Part shown: positions 45,600 through 57,056 of the stretch, piece after piece
Numbering within the stretch: the stretch's first letter is position 1
How the letters are laid out: every line of letters starts with the position of its first letter
Origin: Hydractinia symbiolongicarpus
Lineage: Eukaryota; Cnidaria; Hydrozoa; Anthoathecata; Hydractiniidae
Reading direction: 5' to 3'
NCBI RefSeq assembly: GCF_029227915.1
Contig: NC_079884.1
Span: 25,418,001-25,482,000 of the forward strand
DNA length: 64,000 bases
Made by a program: the position numbers and the translations under genes
Notes under the pieces: model-generated
Told to the model about the DNA's origin: nothing
Seen by the model: only the letters and a program-made list of their open reading frames with translations
The model's database searches: none

Positions 45600-46900
45600 A
45601 AAAGTGGTTAGCTAGTATGTACAGATTGGCTTATTAGGCTTTTCAATCATTGATTGAATCGCAATTCGTGTATTCAGGAAATAGATCAGGTTGGTCAGGC
45701 AATAAAATAAAACAATGACAGGCTGGACAGATATGTATACAAGAATTAATCATAATCAGGTATACAAATTTCTAAAAATATTTTTTTTCCATTTTTGTTC
45801 CTTTTTGCTGACATCAGCAAAAATTTTAAACCCTTATATCTCCTCAGCTGTTTGTCCAAGACAAATGTTCCAATACATTATTTTAATCAGCTATTCAAGC
45901 TCTACACAATAGAGGCAACAAGTAAACAAATTTCCAAGAAAAATATTGTCTCTTGACAGGTCCTTGCTGACGTCATCAAAATTTAAATAACGGTCCTTTT
46001 TTACTGTTATCCTGTCTATGTGCATTTAGACTAGTCTACATAATAATACACAAGTGTGTCTGTGTTTTTGTGACAGCCAAAGTGGATGTGTTCATTTTCC
46101 TTTGATGTTGCCGAAAAATGCATGTCTAATATGTTAAATTTTCTGGCGTTACGGCACAACGAAAATAACACGACTTTAACGTCAATATCAAAATAACTTT
46201 GTGACGCCGTAGTTTTATGGAGTTAAACTGCAAGTTTTGCTCGTGTTAATTGTGGTGACAGATTTACAGTTCTTTAGCATTGTAGTTAGTATACAATAGG
46301 TTTACCATTGAGTTTATCATTGAGGATGCCATGAAGAGCCTTGCACAGTGGGGGTGGTTTCTACATATAGACCTGATCTTAAAGGTTGCCAGGATAGTAG
46401 TCTCACTTGCCTGTAAAGGAATTGGACCCTGCCCAGGTTTTGATTATTAATGGCCGCATATAAAACCCGAACATCCCACACTGTGCTAGTTCTTCAGATG
46501 TACCATACAGTTTACAATTACCCACCCTTCCACCCTTTTTTATATATTGATTTTCTTCACCTATTTTTTCTTTATTTTATGACATCAACGAGTGGTGGAT
46601 GGAAGATACCAATTCAATTATTACTGTGGTGGAATGGAATCGAAATCGAAATACCATGGGTGTCTCTAATGCAATTGAAGACAACTGCATCACAACTGTT
46701 ATAGAAGCACGTAGCACAACACAACCAGACAGTTGCTTCTGCCTTGAGGTTTCCTTTGCATTTTTTTTGACTCATGTTATGTCAGGATTTTAGTCCAGTG
46801 TTAGAATCAACGAGTCTGTAAGAAGCCTCTAATTTAATTGGTCGGTGTGTTGGGCTTCCTTCGTCAGCCATTTAGGCCAGTAATGTGTTGATACATGTCA
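45600..46900. other. Gene-poor region between SINE copy 2 and palindrome cluster
   Basis: An 84-codon frame at 46450-46704 and others are not protein-like and lack splice context. No gene is supported. Confidence 0.4.
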
Positions 46901-46910
46901 TTAAAAAATG

Positions 46911-47175
46911 TACCTGACGCTCAGAGTGTGTATACATGTGTTCAACATATTTGCTAACGCTCATTGGGGGGTGCCTGACACTCAGGACATCTCAATCAGT
47001 AGCGATTGAATAGAAAACATGCGCCTGACTTTCAAAGCATGTCGATGCTCCTGATGCTCTTATACACCTGACGCTCAGGGTTTGAATAAAAACACTAGTA
47101 ATTAGCATGTGACTGACGCTCAGGACATGTCGATGCGCCTGACGCTCAGGGCATCTGAGCATCAGGTGTATGAGA
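46911..47175. repeat. Cluster of short palindromes CCTGACGCTCAGG
   Basis: The word CCTGACGCTCAG, or one-base variants such as CCTGACACTCAGG and CCTGATGCTC, occurs about seven times (near 46913, 46974, 47023, 47050, 47067, 47112 and 47138). It is often preceded by GATGCG and followed by GACATGTCGATG. Each word is itself self-complementary (CCTGA/TCAGG around CGC), and GCATCTGAGCATCAGGTGTA closes the cluster in the opposite sense. Spacing is irregular, about 30-60 bases, and it is not CRISPR-like. Confidence 0.75.
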
Positions 47176-47237
47176 GATAGAAGTATCTACTTATTCTAAT
47201 AGAAATACATTGTTTCTAATAATTTTGTGTTATTATT

Positions 47238-47486
47238 CTGGAACCCAAAGCAATTAAGTGGTTATAACATTGCACTTTGTGCGAGGGACCCTGGTTCGAT
47301 CCTCTCGGTGCCGATTCAATATGGGCAAGTAATTGGGTATGTGAAGCTCAAGAAAGAGCATTAAATACCCTAAGACTCTCCATTTAAGCCATGGCCTCTC
47401 CTGGAAATAATATACAGGGTACATCCCTCAGTATTTGTGAGGCTAGCCATGTAAAATATGCACATCTTTCTATCTATCTGCTGGGT
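47238..47486 (+). repeat. tRNA-derived SINE, copy 3 (body shortened)
   Basis: In plus orientation the tRNA-like head has AATTAAGTGGTTATAAC (A-box region) and TGGTTCGATCCTCTC (B box). A shortened body follows, with GATTCAATATGGGCAAGTAA, GAGCATTAAATACCC, GCCATGGCCTCTCCTGG and ACAGGGTACATCCCTC. It ends in a CTATCTATC tail. It lacks the central CCATAGCCC...GGGCTGTTGGATG part found in copies 1 and 2. Confidence 0.75.
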
Positions 47487-48037
47487 TAAATGATGCAAGG
47501 TTAGCCAATGCTAATTTTAACAAGCCCTTTGTTACTCGCGTAGATAAAAAATTTGTGAGTTTACAAATAAAATTTCTTTAGATCCATATATAAGTTGACC
47601 ATACTTGCGAGGAAACTAAAAATTGAGAAAATAAAGGGTCTGAAAAAGATATGAAACAGCAGTCCAGGGAAATTTGCCTCTATTATCCATACCATGGATA
47701 AAAGATATATGGATCCATGCCATAGAAGAGGCGAACATCAATGATAGTACTTATTTCTGGGTGGCAAAATTGTACCTTTGTGGCGAAATTGTACCACTGC
47801 TAAAAGGTAGGAAAACATTAGTTACAAGAGTCGATTGGTAGGTCGTATTTTTTTTATCATGTCGCACTTGCACTGGAGATATGCCGAACATAAAGAAAAC
47901 TGGAAAAATACGGAACACAACATCAACATAAAATTTTGTGCACGTGCTTTTTCTATTTAGTAGAAAAATATAAGATTTGCTATTTATACAAAATTGATAA
48001 CTCATGTTTTTTTAATTTTATTTCATTTTATTTAAAA

Positions 48038-48900
48038 ATGTTTCGCGATCGATTCACCTTCATTTTCGCGTTGGGAGAAAAACATATTGGAACGGAAGCA
48101 GAGGAAATTATTCTTCAACACGAAATTAATACCGACTGGAAATATTCCATCTATAAAAAAGATAAGCTATTCGACACAAGTGAGTACAACCTTGGAGAAA
48201 GAATATGGAGGTACAACGTCTATACTTTAAGTATATTCCTGAGAACATTAGACACAAGTGAGTACAACGTCTATACTTTAAGTATATTCCTGAGAACAAT
48301 AAAACCTTTTACTTTATTAGGTATATTTTAGGTATAGGTATTAGGTATATTGTTTTATATTTATCTCAGAAAAAATAAACATCGTAAATCACAAGGTTCA
48401 ATTTGAAGACATAGACAACGGAAAAGGTAAAGAGCTGACATTCAACGGAACCTCATTTGTAATCTTGGACGCAAAATACATGGATTGTTGTCATGGTGTA
48501 TTGAACGAAATATTTCTCACAAACAAAAGCGAAACGAAGCATTGCGAAACAAAGTCAGTAACTGTTATGCATATCTTCCTAAATCCGAAAACAATAGTGT
48601 TTAATTTAAAATGGAACCTTTTCCAACCGTTAAAGATAAAATGTTGCGTTGAAGAAGAAAATCTATAACGGTTGAATTATTTTTGCTCCTGTAGAATGCC
48701 ATACTGTAGAAATAATAACAATGAAGACAAGGATATGGTGGAACGCAACAAATGTCGGTAATGGTTCCACAGAAAAATGCGAAGACATGCCTCACTATAT
48801 TTTTAAAAGGAGTTATTGCAAAACTGGTTTTGTTCCAGTTGCAATAATTTACTTCAGCCTCACATTTAAACTATATAACTGTTATTATTTAGTTTTTTAA
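48038..48900 (+). CDS. Small cysteine-containing protein, unrecognised, alternatively spliced
   Basis: Exon 48038-48179 (MFRDRFTFIFALGEKHIG onward) joins in phase to 48370-48668 to give 146 residues. The second exon is a long open stretch with FVILDAKYMDCCHGVLNEIF and LKIKCCVEEENL, containing several cysteines and predicted beta strands. Two alternatives are visible. A second donor at 48258, within a tandem duplication of the first, would add 26 in-frame residues. A donor inside exon 2 (after 48426) is in phase with an acceptor before 48695 and an exon ending at 48900 (WWNATNVGNGSTEKCEDMPH). The first ATG has no clear signal peptide. I do not recognise the family. Confidence 0.5.
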
Positions 48901-49520
48901 TTTTAAAAACTAAATTATGTTAAGAAAAAAAACAAAATTAATTTGCGTTTTTTTTCTATATCTCATATGACAGGGGCCGTAATAAGCAAAGAAAGCCTGG
49001 GGATGAAATGTTAACGTATTTTCGAGTTTTTTTTGGCTGATTTGGATAACTGCTTTGCAGTATACTGGCTGACCTTGATTTATTATTTTTAGCACAATTT
49101 TGAACCTATCTATCTATCTCTCTGTAGTGTTGAAGTCATCTGAGTTCTAAAAATAGGGTAAGTTTAGCTAGCAAAAAAAACCTCAAAAATTTGAAAAAAA
49201 ATCATGTTCAGCTGTCCAGCCACCATGGTCTGTTGTTGATAATTTGTACCTATAGAAATGCTTGCGCATGTGCATTTTTTGTAAGCAAGTCATCCATAGC
49301 TAGCTAGCTACTTAGCTACTAGCTAGCTGGCTTAGCTAGCTACTTCAACCACTAAGAAGTGCCCAGGGTATTCAAGAATCGTAACTAAATCCCAAGTTTG
49401 AGTTTTGCTATCCTTTCACATCTCGCTGGACTAAAAGACAATGCAGCTAGCAAAAAAAATAAACAATATAGTACGGAAGTTACCCAAGCCAAAGCAAAAA
49501 CCAACCATTTTCCGCGTACC
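48901..49520. other. Left flank of the fold-back element
   Basis: I see no gene. It holds a GCTAGCTAGCTAC-type simple repeat at about 49290-49345 and a CCTGGGGATGAAATG word near 48990 related to the CTCGTCCCC hairpins. Confidence 0.4.
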
Positions 49521-49655
49521 AAAAATCCGGTAAGTCGTCCACGTATTACTTCCTGAATATAAAGGAGATATAGTATTCAACATGTGTTAGACCTATGTAC
49601 GTTCCCAAGCCTTGTGGAGATAATGATGTGCTATTCTCCATAAAGCACAAGTGTA

Positions 49656-50880
49656 GTAGCCTGTAGTAGAGCGTAGTAGAATGTATTTTTCTGTAGTAAA
49701 GCGTATTTCTCTGTAGTAGAGTGTAGTAGCCTGTAGTAGCTTGTAGTAGAGTGTAGTAGCGTGTAGTAGAGCGTAGTAGAATGTATTTCTCTGTAGTAAA
49801 GCGTATTTCTCTGTAGTAGAGTGTAGTAGCATGTAGTAGCTTGTAGTAGAGTGTAGTAGCGTGTAGTAGAGCGTAGTAGAATGTATTTCTCTGTAGTAAA
49901 GCGTATTTCTCTGTAGTAGAACGTAGTAGCTTGTAGTAGGGTGTAGTAGCTTGTAGTAGAGCGTAGTAGAATGTATTTCTCTGTAGTAAAGCGTATTTCT
50001 CTGTAGTAGAGTGTAGTAGCCTGTAGTAGCCTGTAGTAGAGTGTAGTAGCGTGTAGTAGAGCGTAGTAGAATGTATTTCTCTGTAGTAAAGCGTATTTCT
50101 CTGTAGTAGAGTGTAGTAGCTTGTAGTAGAGTGTAGTAGCGTGTAGTAGAGCGTAGTAGAATGTATTTCTCTGTAGTAAAGCGTATTTCTCTGTAGTAGA
50201 GTGTAGTAGCGTGTAGTAGAGTGTAGTAGAGCGTATTTCTCTGTAGTAGAGCGTATTTCTCTGTAGTAAAGCGAATTTCTCTGTAGTAGAGCGTAGTAGC
50301 GTGTAGTAGAGCGTAGTAGAGCGTATTTCTCTGTAGTAGAGTGTAGTAGCCTGTAGTAGCTTGTAGTAGAGTGTAGTAGCGTGTAGTAGAGCGTAGTAGA
50401 ATGTATTTCTCTGTAGTAAAGCGTATTTCTCTGTAGTAGAGTGTAGTAGCGTGTAGTAGAGCGTAGTAGCGTGTAGTAGAGCGTAGTAGAATGTATTTCT
50501 CTGTAGTAAAGCGTATTTCTCTGTAGTAGAGTGTAGTAGCCTGTAGTAGCTTGTAGTAGAGTGTAGTAGCGTGTAGTAGAGCGTAGTAAAATGTATTTCT
50601 CTGTAGTAAAGCGTATTTCTCTGTAGTAGAGTGTAGTAGCGTGTAGTAGAGCGTAGTAGCGTGTAGTAGAGCGTAGTAGAATGTATTTCTCTGTAGTAAA
50701 GCGTATTTCTCTGTAGTAGAGCGTACTAGCTTGTAGTAGAGTGTGGTAGCTTGTAGTAGAGTGTAGTAGCCTGTAGTAGAGCGTAGTAGAATGTATTTCT
50801 CTGTAGTAAAGCGTATTTCTCTGTAGTAGAGTGTAGTAGCTTGTAGTAGAGCGTAGTAGCTTGTAGTAGAGTCTACTTCT
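49656..50880. repeat. 10-bp minisatellite array, left arm
   Basis: There are about 120 consecutive 10-base units of three kinds: TAGTAGAGTG/TAGTAGAGCG/TAGTAGCGTG, TAGTAAAGCG and TATTTCTCTG. They are arranged in higher-order blocks of 60-120 bases that repeat several times. Because no unit combination makes a stop on the minus strand, a 430-codon frame of Y, T, L and R runs through it. I regard this frame as an artefact of periodicity. Confidence 0.92.
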
Positions 50881-50889
50881 ATCAAACGT

Positions 50890-53320
50890 AAGTTTAAGGA
50901 CGTTTAGATTTTACCCCCTTCTCAGACACAAACGTGAAATAAAATATTATATTATTATACAAGTATTGTCATTCTCTAAAATAAAAAGTATCCTAGATAT
51001 TATGCGCTCCTGTAAAGTGTGTGTAGACCATAAATCCTCGTTTAAAATCCTTTTCAACGATCTGAGAATCTATTCTTTACAGTAAAAAAAAAAATACTTA
51101 AAAAACTTCCAAGGAATTTAACACTCTCCTTCTGTCTTCACATCTGACGGAGGCTTAGCGCCAAAAATTAGCACTAAGCAACCTCGTGCCCAGGGCATTT
51201 TGTCTTGTTGACTATGTTCTACCCTGTAATAACGGCTCCAAAAGCCACAAGAACTTGGCCGTGATATCGGGATTCGGCGTAATAACCTGTGACAATTTTT
51301 TACTAGATCGCAAGACAGAATTGGTCTATTCTATATCCACGCACGCCTATTTGTGACCTCTATTTGTGACTCGCCTGCCTGTCAACACATTTACGATTCC
51401 CCAGAACAATTTTGACCATTTAAAGACATATCCTTTCGTTGACATACCTTCTTTGTCCTATATTATATACATTATTAAGTTCCTTTCTTGCATTTTTAAG
51501 CTCAAGGAGAACTACTTTTAGTTTTTTTTTTCAAGAGTTAGTTGTAAAAACTGTTTGTTGATACCTGTTTGTTGTTAGTTTTCTTCTCTTCTCGGTAGTA
51601 CACGCTGTTTGATTTTAGTTCTTACTTTGTCTGTCCTTTCTCTTTCTATATTTGTTTTTCGGTTGGGACACAGAGATGGCTAAATCCTGCTGTACGGAAT
51701 AAATTATATGATTTACTATTTGAAACCTGTTCGATTTTTCTTTTGTATCCCATCAGTCTTCCGACTGTGCTTTGTAATTTGGTATGTCTTAAAGGTCGCA
51801 TCCTCCTGTGTAGTTCAATCTATTTTCATTTGCAATTGCATCGAATACGATAGTTGTGAAAAGTAATGAATTGAACCACAGTGCTCCAGGGCATCTTGTA
51901 TATTTTCTGACATCAGGTTATAGAAAAGAGACATCTTGTAGTACAAACCCAACCTTGCTGGGAACAAGGTTAAGTTTGAACTACAAGATGAAGATGATAG
52001 TAACTGCTGGATTTCCATTGAAACAACCAATAAAGGTTCTTGAATTAATTCGACCTAAAAAATTTAAGGTTTGGTAAGCTTTTGGACTGTAAAGAAACCC
52101 AACACTTCCTGATTGTGAAGCTATTGTCAGCTTTCAACTGAGGGTGTAATAAGATACTAACATTTATTCATGTTGTGATTATTTGACATCAAATTTGTGA
52201 TGGTAAATTCGATGCTAAACTAGAAAAAAACAAGTTTAGGAAACTGAGCTAACAGTGATTTAAGTTCCATTACAGAATGCTGCAGCTATTCCCTTTTACT
52301 TTTCTTTTGTAGAGGGTACTTCAATAAATCCTTTACTTAATAAGACACCCTATATTACTTTGAAAGTCTAGTGCACCATACGCCCGACTGTGGTTAGACT
52401 CATTCTGTACGCTATATCGATTGATGATTGTACCTTACATGTACACAAATATCTCAGTGTTACAGTCAAACATCTACTAATCGCAAAAAAAATTTCATTT
52501 GCGTTCGTAACGTACAAAAATGGCGGAAAATTAACTCCTGGTTATTGTAAATACTGAAATTCACGTGCTTCTATCTCTAACGTGTTTTCTTTCTGACTCT
52601 TATATTTACATTACGTATATTATGCATTGTCTCGATTGTTTAACTGTACAATATCTTCCCCTTAATTATTCAAATGCTAGGGATCATCATGGTAATATCT
52701 TGGCTTATTACGTGTTCGTACGTTTTTTGTTGGTTTTGATTGTTGTTGGGGATCATACATAGTTTGTTACAAGCTCGTGAGCTTGTATTAAAACGCAAAT
52801 GTGTCCTACAAGAATGGAAATTTTTGCCTCTCTGAGCACCGACACGGGAGTCGTCGTGTGTTCGAATCTCATCTTGGTAACTATTTTTACTTTTTTTTTC
52901 TTTTTTCTTTTTTAAAAAGATAAGACAAGTGTTCAAAACACTTATTTAACTTGCTAGTAAATAAAGGTGTTTCCACCAAACTTTTTAAAAGTGAATGTAG
53001 GCAGAATTAACTGAATTAATGAATTTCGCAAATTTTGGGGTTTGTGGGTTTGTGGTCTTTCTTCTTCCTGTCGGTCGGTTCACCCAAGACGGACCCATCG
53101 AAAATTAAAATTTCGAGGAATTTTCCGTTCAGGAAGATCTCACAAATCAATTTTGAAAAATAAGTGTGTAACAAATATTATTGCGTATCTGAATAGTAAA
53201 ATATGTCGCGTCTAACTTCGTAACAAAAATCCCAATTTGATAGACAGCTTTTTGTAAACTTTATTCGCGAGGTTGTTTGCGTATATCATACGTCTTGTTC
53301 TATTTGTGCTGTTCGCAGTC
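50890..53320. other. Interior of the fold-back element, non-coding
   Basis: At 51932-51990 there is a near-perfect hairpin (CATCTTGTAGT, CAAAC, AACCTTG against CAAGGTT, GTTTG, ACTACAAGATG). Around 52815-52880, CACGGGAGTCGTCGTGTGTTCGAATCTCATC resembles the 3' part of a tRNA-like promoter with a GTTCGAATC B box. I see no coding exons and no transposase. Confidence 0.45.
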
Positions 53321-53322
53321 TT

Positions 53323-54054
53323 TTATATAATTCTATGATGTTTTATGCCATTTACGGTCATGAAGTCTTTGAATTTGTAATTGGGAAATGGTGGGCTTTT
53401 ATCGGTTATAACTTTAAAAGGTATTCCATGCGTTAAAAATATTTTAGTTAGCAATTCAATAATCTGTTGTGTAGCAGTACTATTTGTAATTTCTGCTTCT
53501 GGATATCTTGATATTTGATCTATGACTACTAGTAAACACTTCCCATTACGTAACGTCCCTAGGAAGTCAATATTTAGTGTATGCCAGACGTCCGGTGGTA
53601 ACGTTGAAGGTTGCATAGGTGGTGGTGTATTTTGTTTGATTGTTGCAGCACATGGTATGTATTTGTTCCATAAATTTTCTACTTTTTCATCCACAACAGG
53701 AAAATAAATGTTATTACGTAATAAAGCTTTTGTTTTGCTAATACCAAGATGATTTTCGTGTGCTATTGCGAGTATCCTTTGACGGAATACTTGGGGTATT
53801 ATGATGCGGTTGCGACGTAAAATGACATGTTGGTTATCTATTATTGTAAGTTCGTTGGAAAAATCACGGTAAGTTTTCAATTCCTGTAGATTTGCCTTTT
53901 CAAAAACATTATCTTTTTGTTCTAATTTGTACCAATCATTGTTCTTTATTAATTTTGTCAATACTTGCAAAGTATTGACAAAATTAATAACAGTATTTCT
54001 CTGTAGTAGAGCGTATTTCTCTGTAGTAGAGTGTATTTCTCTACAATCGTTCAA
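53323..54054 (-). pseudogene. Truncated Gypsy-type retrotransposon integrase
   Basis: The frame has the order found in Ty3/Gypsy integrases: a zinc-finger region with AHENHLGISKTKALLRNNIY and a single late Cys in place of the usual C-x2-C, then the core with DVWHTLNIDFLG and LLVVIDQISRYPEAE, and VITDKSPPFPNY where TDNGPQF is usual. The frame stops right after GIKHHRI, so the third catalytic acidic residue and the C-terminal domain are absent. The first ~20 codons come from minisatellite units (54000-54050) fused to the frame. No LTRs or reverse transcriptase were seen. It is a captured, inactive fragment inside the fold-back element. Confidence 0.8.
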
Positions 54055-54261
54055 TATATATTAACAATTGCTTCACAAAAAACGGATTCTTCTATATTCG
54101 AAAGCATAACAGATTAATCCTTAACGAAGACGGTGTGATACATATTTGCCTAAACTTTGTTCCGGCATATGTTAACAAGTTTTAATGTTGTGAAACAAAA
54201 AACGGTTTCGTTCAACCAAGAGATAATCGGTACATACAAAAGTATTCAGGACTTAATTCAT

Positions 54262-54319
54262 CAAAACAAGACAAGTATATGTATAAGTATAAGTATAAGT
54301 ATAAGTATAAGTATATACA
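54262..54319. repeat. (AAGTAT)n microsatellite
   Basis: About eight units of GTATAA/AAGTAT lie inside the right half of the fold-back element. Confidence 0.85.
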
Positions 54320-54442
54320 AGATTTCATTCAGATCATTTTCCGGCCAAAATTAAGGGAAACAAGAGAAACATGGAGCGCTTAACTGATAATGCCATAGTG
54401 CCGACTTCGGTGATTTTTGTTCTGAAATTTTATTTTATTATA

Positions 54443-54560
54443 CGCTCTACTACAAGCTACTACACTCTACTACAGAGAAATACGCTCTACTACGCCCTAC
54501 TACAGAAAATAACGTACACATCGCTGCGAAAAATTACGCTTTACTACATTGTACTGCAAG
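54443..54560. repeat. 10-bp minisatellite array, right arm (inverted, short)
   Basis: This holds CGCTCTACTA, CAAGCTACTA, CACTCTACTA and CAGAGAAATA units, the reverse complement of the left-arm units. They degrade after about ten units. The array sits directly inside the right terminal inverted repeat, mirroring the left side. Confidence 0.85.
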
Positions 54561-54738
54561 GAAAGAAAGGGCTTGCTACACTCGACAACAGACATTGATG
54601 AGCGTCACTCTACATTGTGCTTTATGGAGAATAGTACATCATTATCTCCACAAGGCTTGGGAATGCACATAGGTCTAACTTGAATATGTTATCTCCTTCA
54701 TATTCAGGAAGTAATACGTGGACGACTTACCCATTTTT

Positions 54739-56456
54739 GCGGCTGGTTGGTCAAAAGCATAATGGCGCCTTAGCAGCGGGCACGTTTTACGTTGTGTGTT
54801 GTGTGTCCATCTGCTGCGTAGTTTTTCCTGATCTTTCTGGTATCTCTTGTCTCAATTAGTGTCTTTTTGTGTTTTGAAATACCATATATTTCAACTAACA
54901 CTGAGTGTTAGCAGGAAACTTTTTCCAGTGCAGAATTTTATAGGTGGATTTTTTGTTTCAAAAATATTCTAGCTAGCTATAAATCTGTTGTCCGTGTGCC
55001 TGCTGCGCAAATCTGCCAACTGTTGTAGGCATTTGTAAGTTATCTGTACAATCTTGAAGTAAACATCACAATTAGCCACTGTAGCTAGCAACAAACAAGC
55101 AAGAATAAATAAAAAATACAATTAAAAAGACACATGCAACTATCCTCCCCATTCATTCCTACAATTTATTTTATCATGCACACTGAACTGTGATTGCCTA
55201 GGTATAAATTAATAAAAAAATTATATAAACATTAGAAAATAATGTTCCGTACATTGCTGTTATAGACAATCTGTGATAATTATTATATTCCTTATTATTA
55301 TTTCTGCAATCAGACACACAAGGAAGTTCAGACTGAGAGATTCGCTAGTTCAGACACTTCACAAGTTTAAAACTCCCACTTGTCCCTAGCATGAAAAAAA
55401 AATAATGCCACAGTACTAAAAAACAAACAAAAAATATGCTTGTTGTTCCAACTATACATTCTGTTAAGCTACTATCGACTTCACCCGTAGAACAACTAAT
55501 TACGTTATAGTCGCTTTATTTCCAAAAACCCATTTTCCAATAAAAATATAGAATGCAAAAGAATTTTATGTTATTCACGTTCCATTGCGACAATCACGAT
55601 TAATGGTGACGATCGCGATAGCATTGTTATTTTTTAAAACATCACAACTATCGCAAAGTTCTTTGTTAACATTTTTTTCTATTGTGATGGTCGCGCATGA
55701 TACCTACTGACGATGTTGGTGTCCTTATTCCAGTACTGTAATTTTAATTTTTCCTAATGAATAGGAAACATGTGCAAAACAATTAGTAATTGGCAAAATG
55801 ATTTGAAACTATTTTGAAACGAATTGAAAGAAAAAAAATTTTCTGTAATTTTTTTTTAAAAATTCATTTCAAAATCGTATATTGATCGTTTAAAATAAAA
55901 TATTATACAATCTGACCATTTTGGGAGAGGTGTGTCATCGCATGCGCATGCCCCCACACAAGCGCAGATTTGTTTAGTCGTGCGATTAATCGAACTTGTA
56001 AATTTTGTTTTCTTTACGTCTGCGAAAAAGGCGAAATATTAAGTCAGCGAGTGATTTAAGAAGGCTTTACAACCCTTTCGTTACTTAAGGACAATATCAG
56101 ACACTGATTTGGATATCACAAATTATAAAATTTCCTTATAATTTGTTTATAAATCTGCCACTGTCTTTGTTCGTCAAAAGCTAATTTGATCAAAATACCA
56201 AAAAAACCTGTTGTGGTACATGATTTTGATGAAAAAGTAACATTGTTAGTAATTTATCATTTTTTTGGTTATTCTTGCGCTTTCAATCTCCTTATCCTAT
56301 TTAAAGCACTCTTTAATGGTGTATTGACTAAAAAAAAATTTCAGGACACAAATTTATCAGAGTATTTGAACAATATACTGATAAATTTTTAACAAACCAA
56401 AATTTTTAAAATGTGATAATGATAATCATTTTTTAATTAGATAAATGTATTTTGTA
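54739..56456. other. Intergenic DNA between fold-back element and LINE
   Basis: AT-rich, with ATCGCGA/TCGCGAT words at 55590-55690. No gene is supported. Confidence 0.4.
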
Positions 56457-57056
56457 ATCATCATCATCATCATTCTCAGCTTAACGTCTGTTTTCCATGC
56501 TAGCATGGGTTGGACGGGGTATATTAATGACCCTCTTCCAATCTGATCTAGACTGTGTTAGATTTAAACTCAACTTCCTCTCTATCAAGTCTGTCCTTAT
56601 AACCTCCTGCCAAGTCTTTCTCGGTCTGCCTCTGGGCTTTGCCCCAGGAACTATCAAGTCTCTACACTTTCTTACCCAATTATCCTCCTCCATTCTTTCC
56701 AAGTGCCCCAGCCAATTCAATCTTCTTATCTGGATAACATCTTTAATTCTACGGAACTTAGCCTGCTTCTTAGCTCATCTGAACTCTTTCTGTCTCTCAG
56801 ACTGGCATTACACATCCACCTAACAATTCTCTTATCATTCCTTTCTAAACGGTCAAGATCTTCCTGCTTCACTGCCATGTCTCACTACCGTACAACATAA
56901 CACTTCTTACACAGGCCTCATACAACCTACCTTTTACCTCAATTGACAGGACTCTGCTAGTCAATAAAGGAAGTAACTCTCTAAACTTTTTCCAAGCAGA
57001 ACCTATCCTGCAAGTAACACTTCTTCCAACACCCCCTTCACTGCCCAACATATCAC

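Larger units (their letters stand above)
49521..54738. mobile_element. Fold-back type transposon with long inverted ends and minisatellite
   Basis: The sequence 49521-49655 (TAAGTCGTCCACGTATTACT, TTAGACCTATGT, CCCAAGCCTTGTGGAGATAA, TTCTCCATAAAGCAC) recurs inverted at 54604-54738. Each end then continues inward into the same 10-bp minisatellite in opposite orientation, long on the left (1.2 kb) and short on the right. Outer boundaries are uncertain by about 40 bases because weaker similarity continues outward. I could not define a target-site duplication. The 5.2 kb element encodes no recognisable transposase and only carries a truncated Gypsy-type integrase. Structure recalls fold-back elements (Drosophila FB, sea-urchin TU), whose inverted ends also have tandem repeats on their inner side. 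Confidence 0.8.

Noticed and set aside
46911-47175. CRISPR-like array
   Set aside because: Repeats are short palindromes with irregular spacing in an animal genome with introns and SINEs.
48910-49095. Minus-strand 61-codon frame
   Set aside because: No splice context or protein-like composition. It overlaps a CCTGGGGATG repeat word.
49593-50885. 430-codon Tyr/Thr/Leu-rich open frame
   Set aside because: It lies wholly in the 10-bp minisatellite. The absence of stops follows from the unit sequence, and the translation simply cycles, so it is not evidence for a gene.
52815-52880. Intact tRNA gene
   Set aside because: A GTTCGAATC B-box-like word is present, but no acceptor stem or complete cloverleaf can be drawn, so it is probably a tRNA-like remnant.
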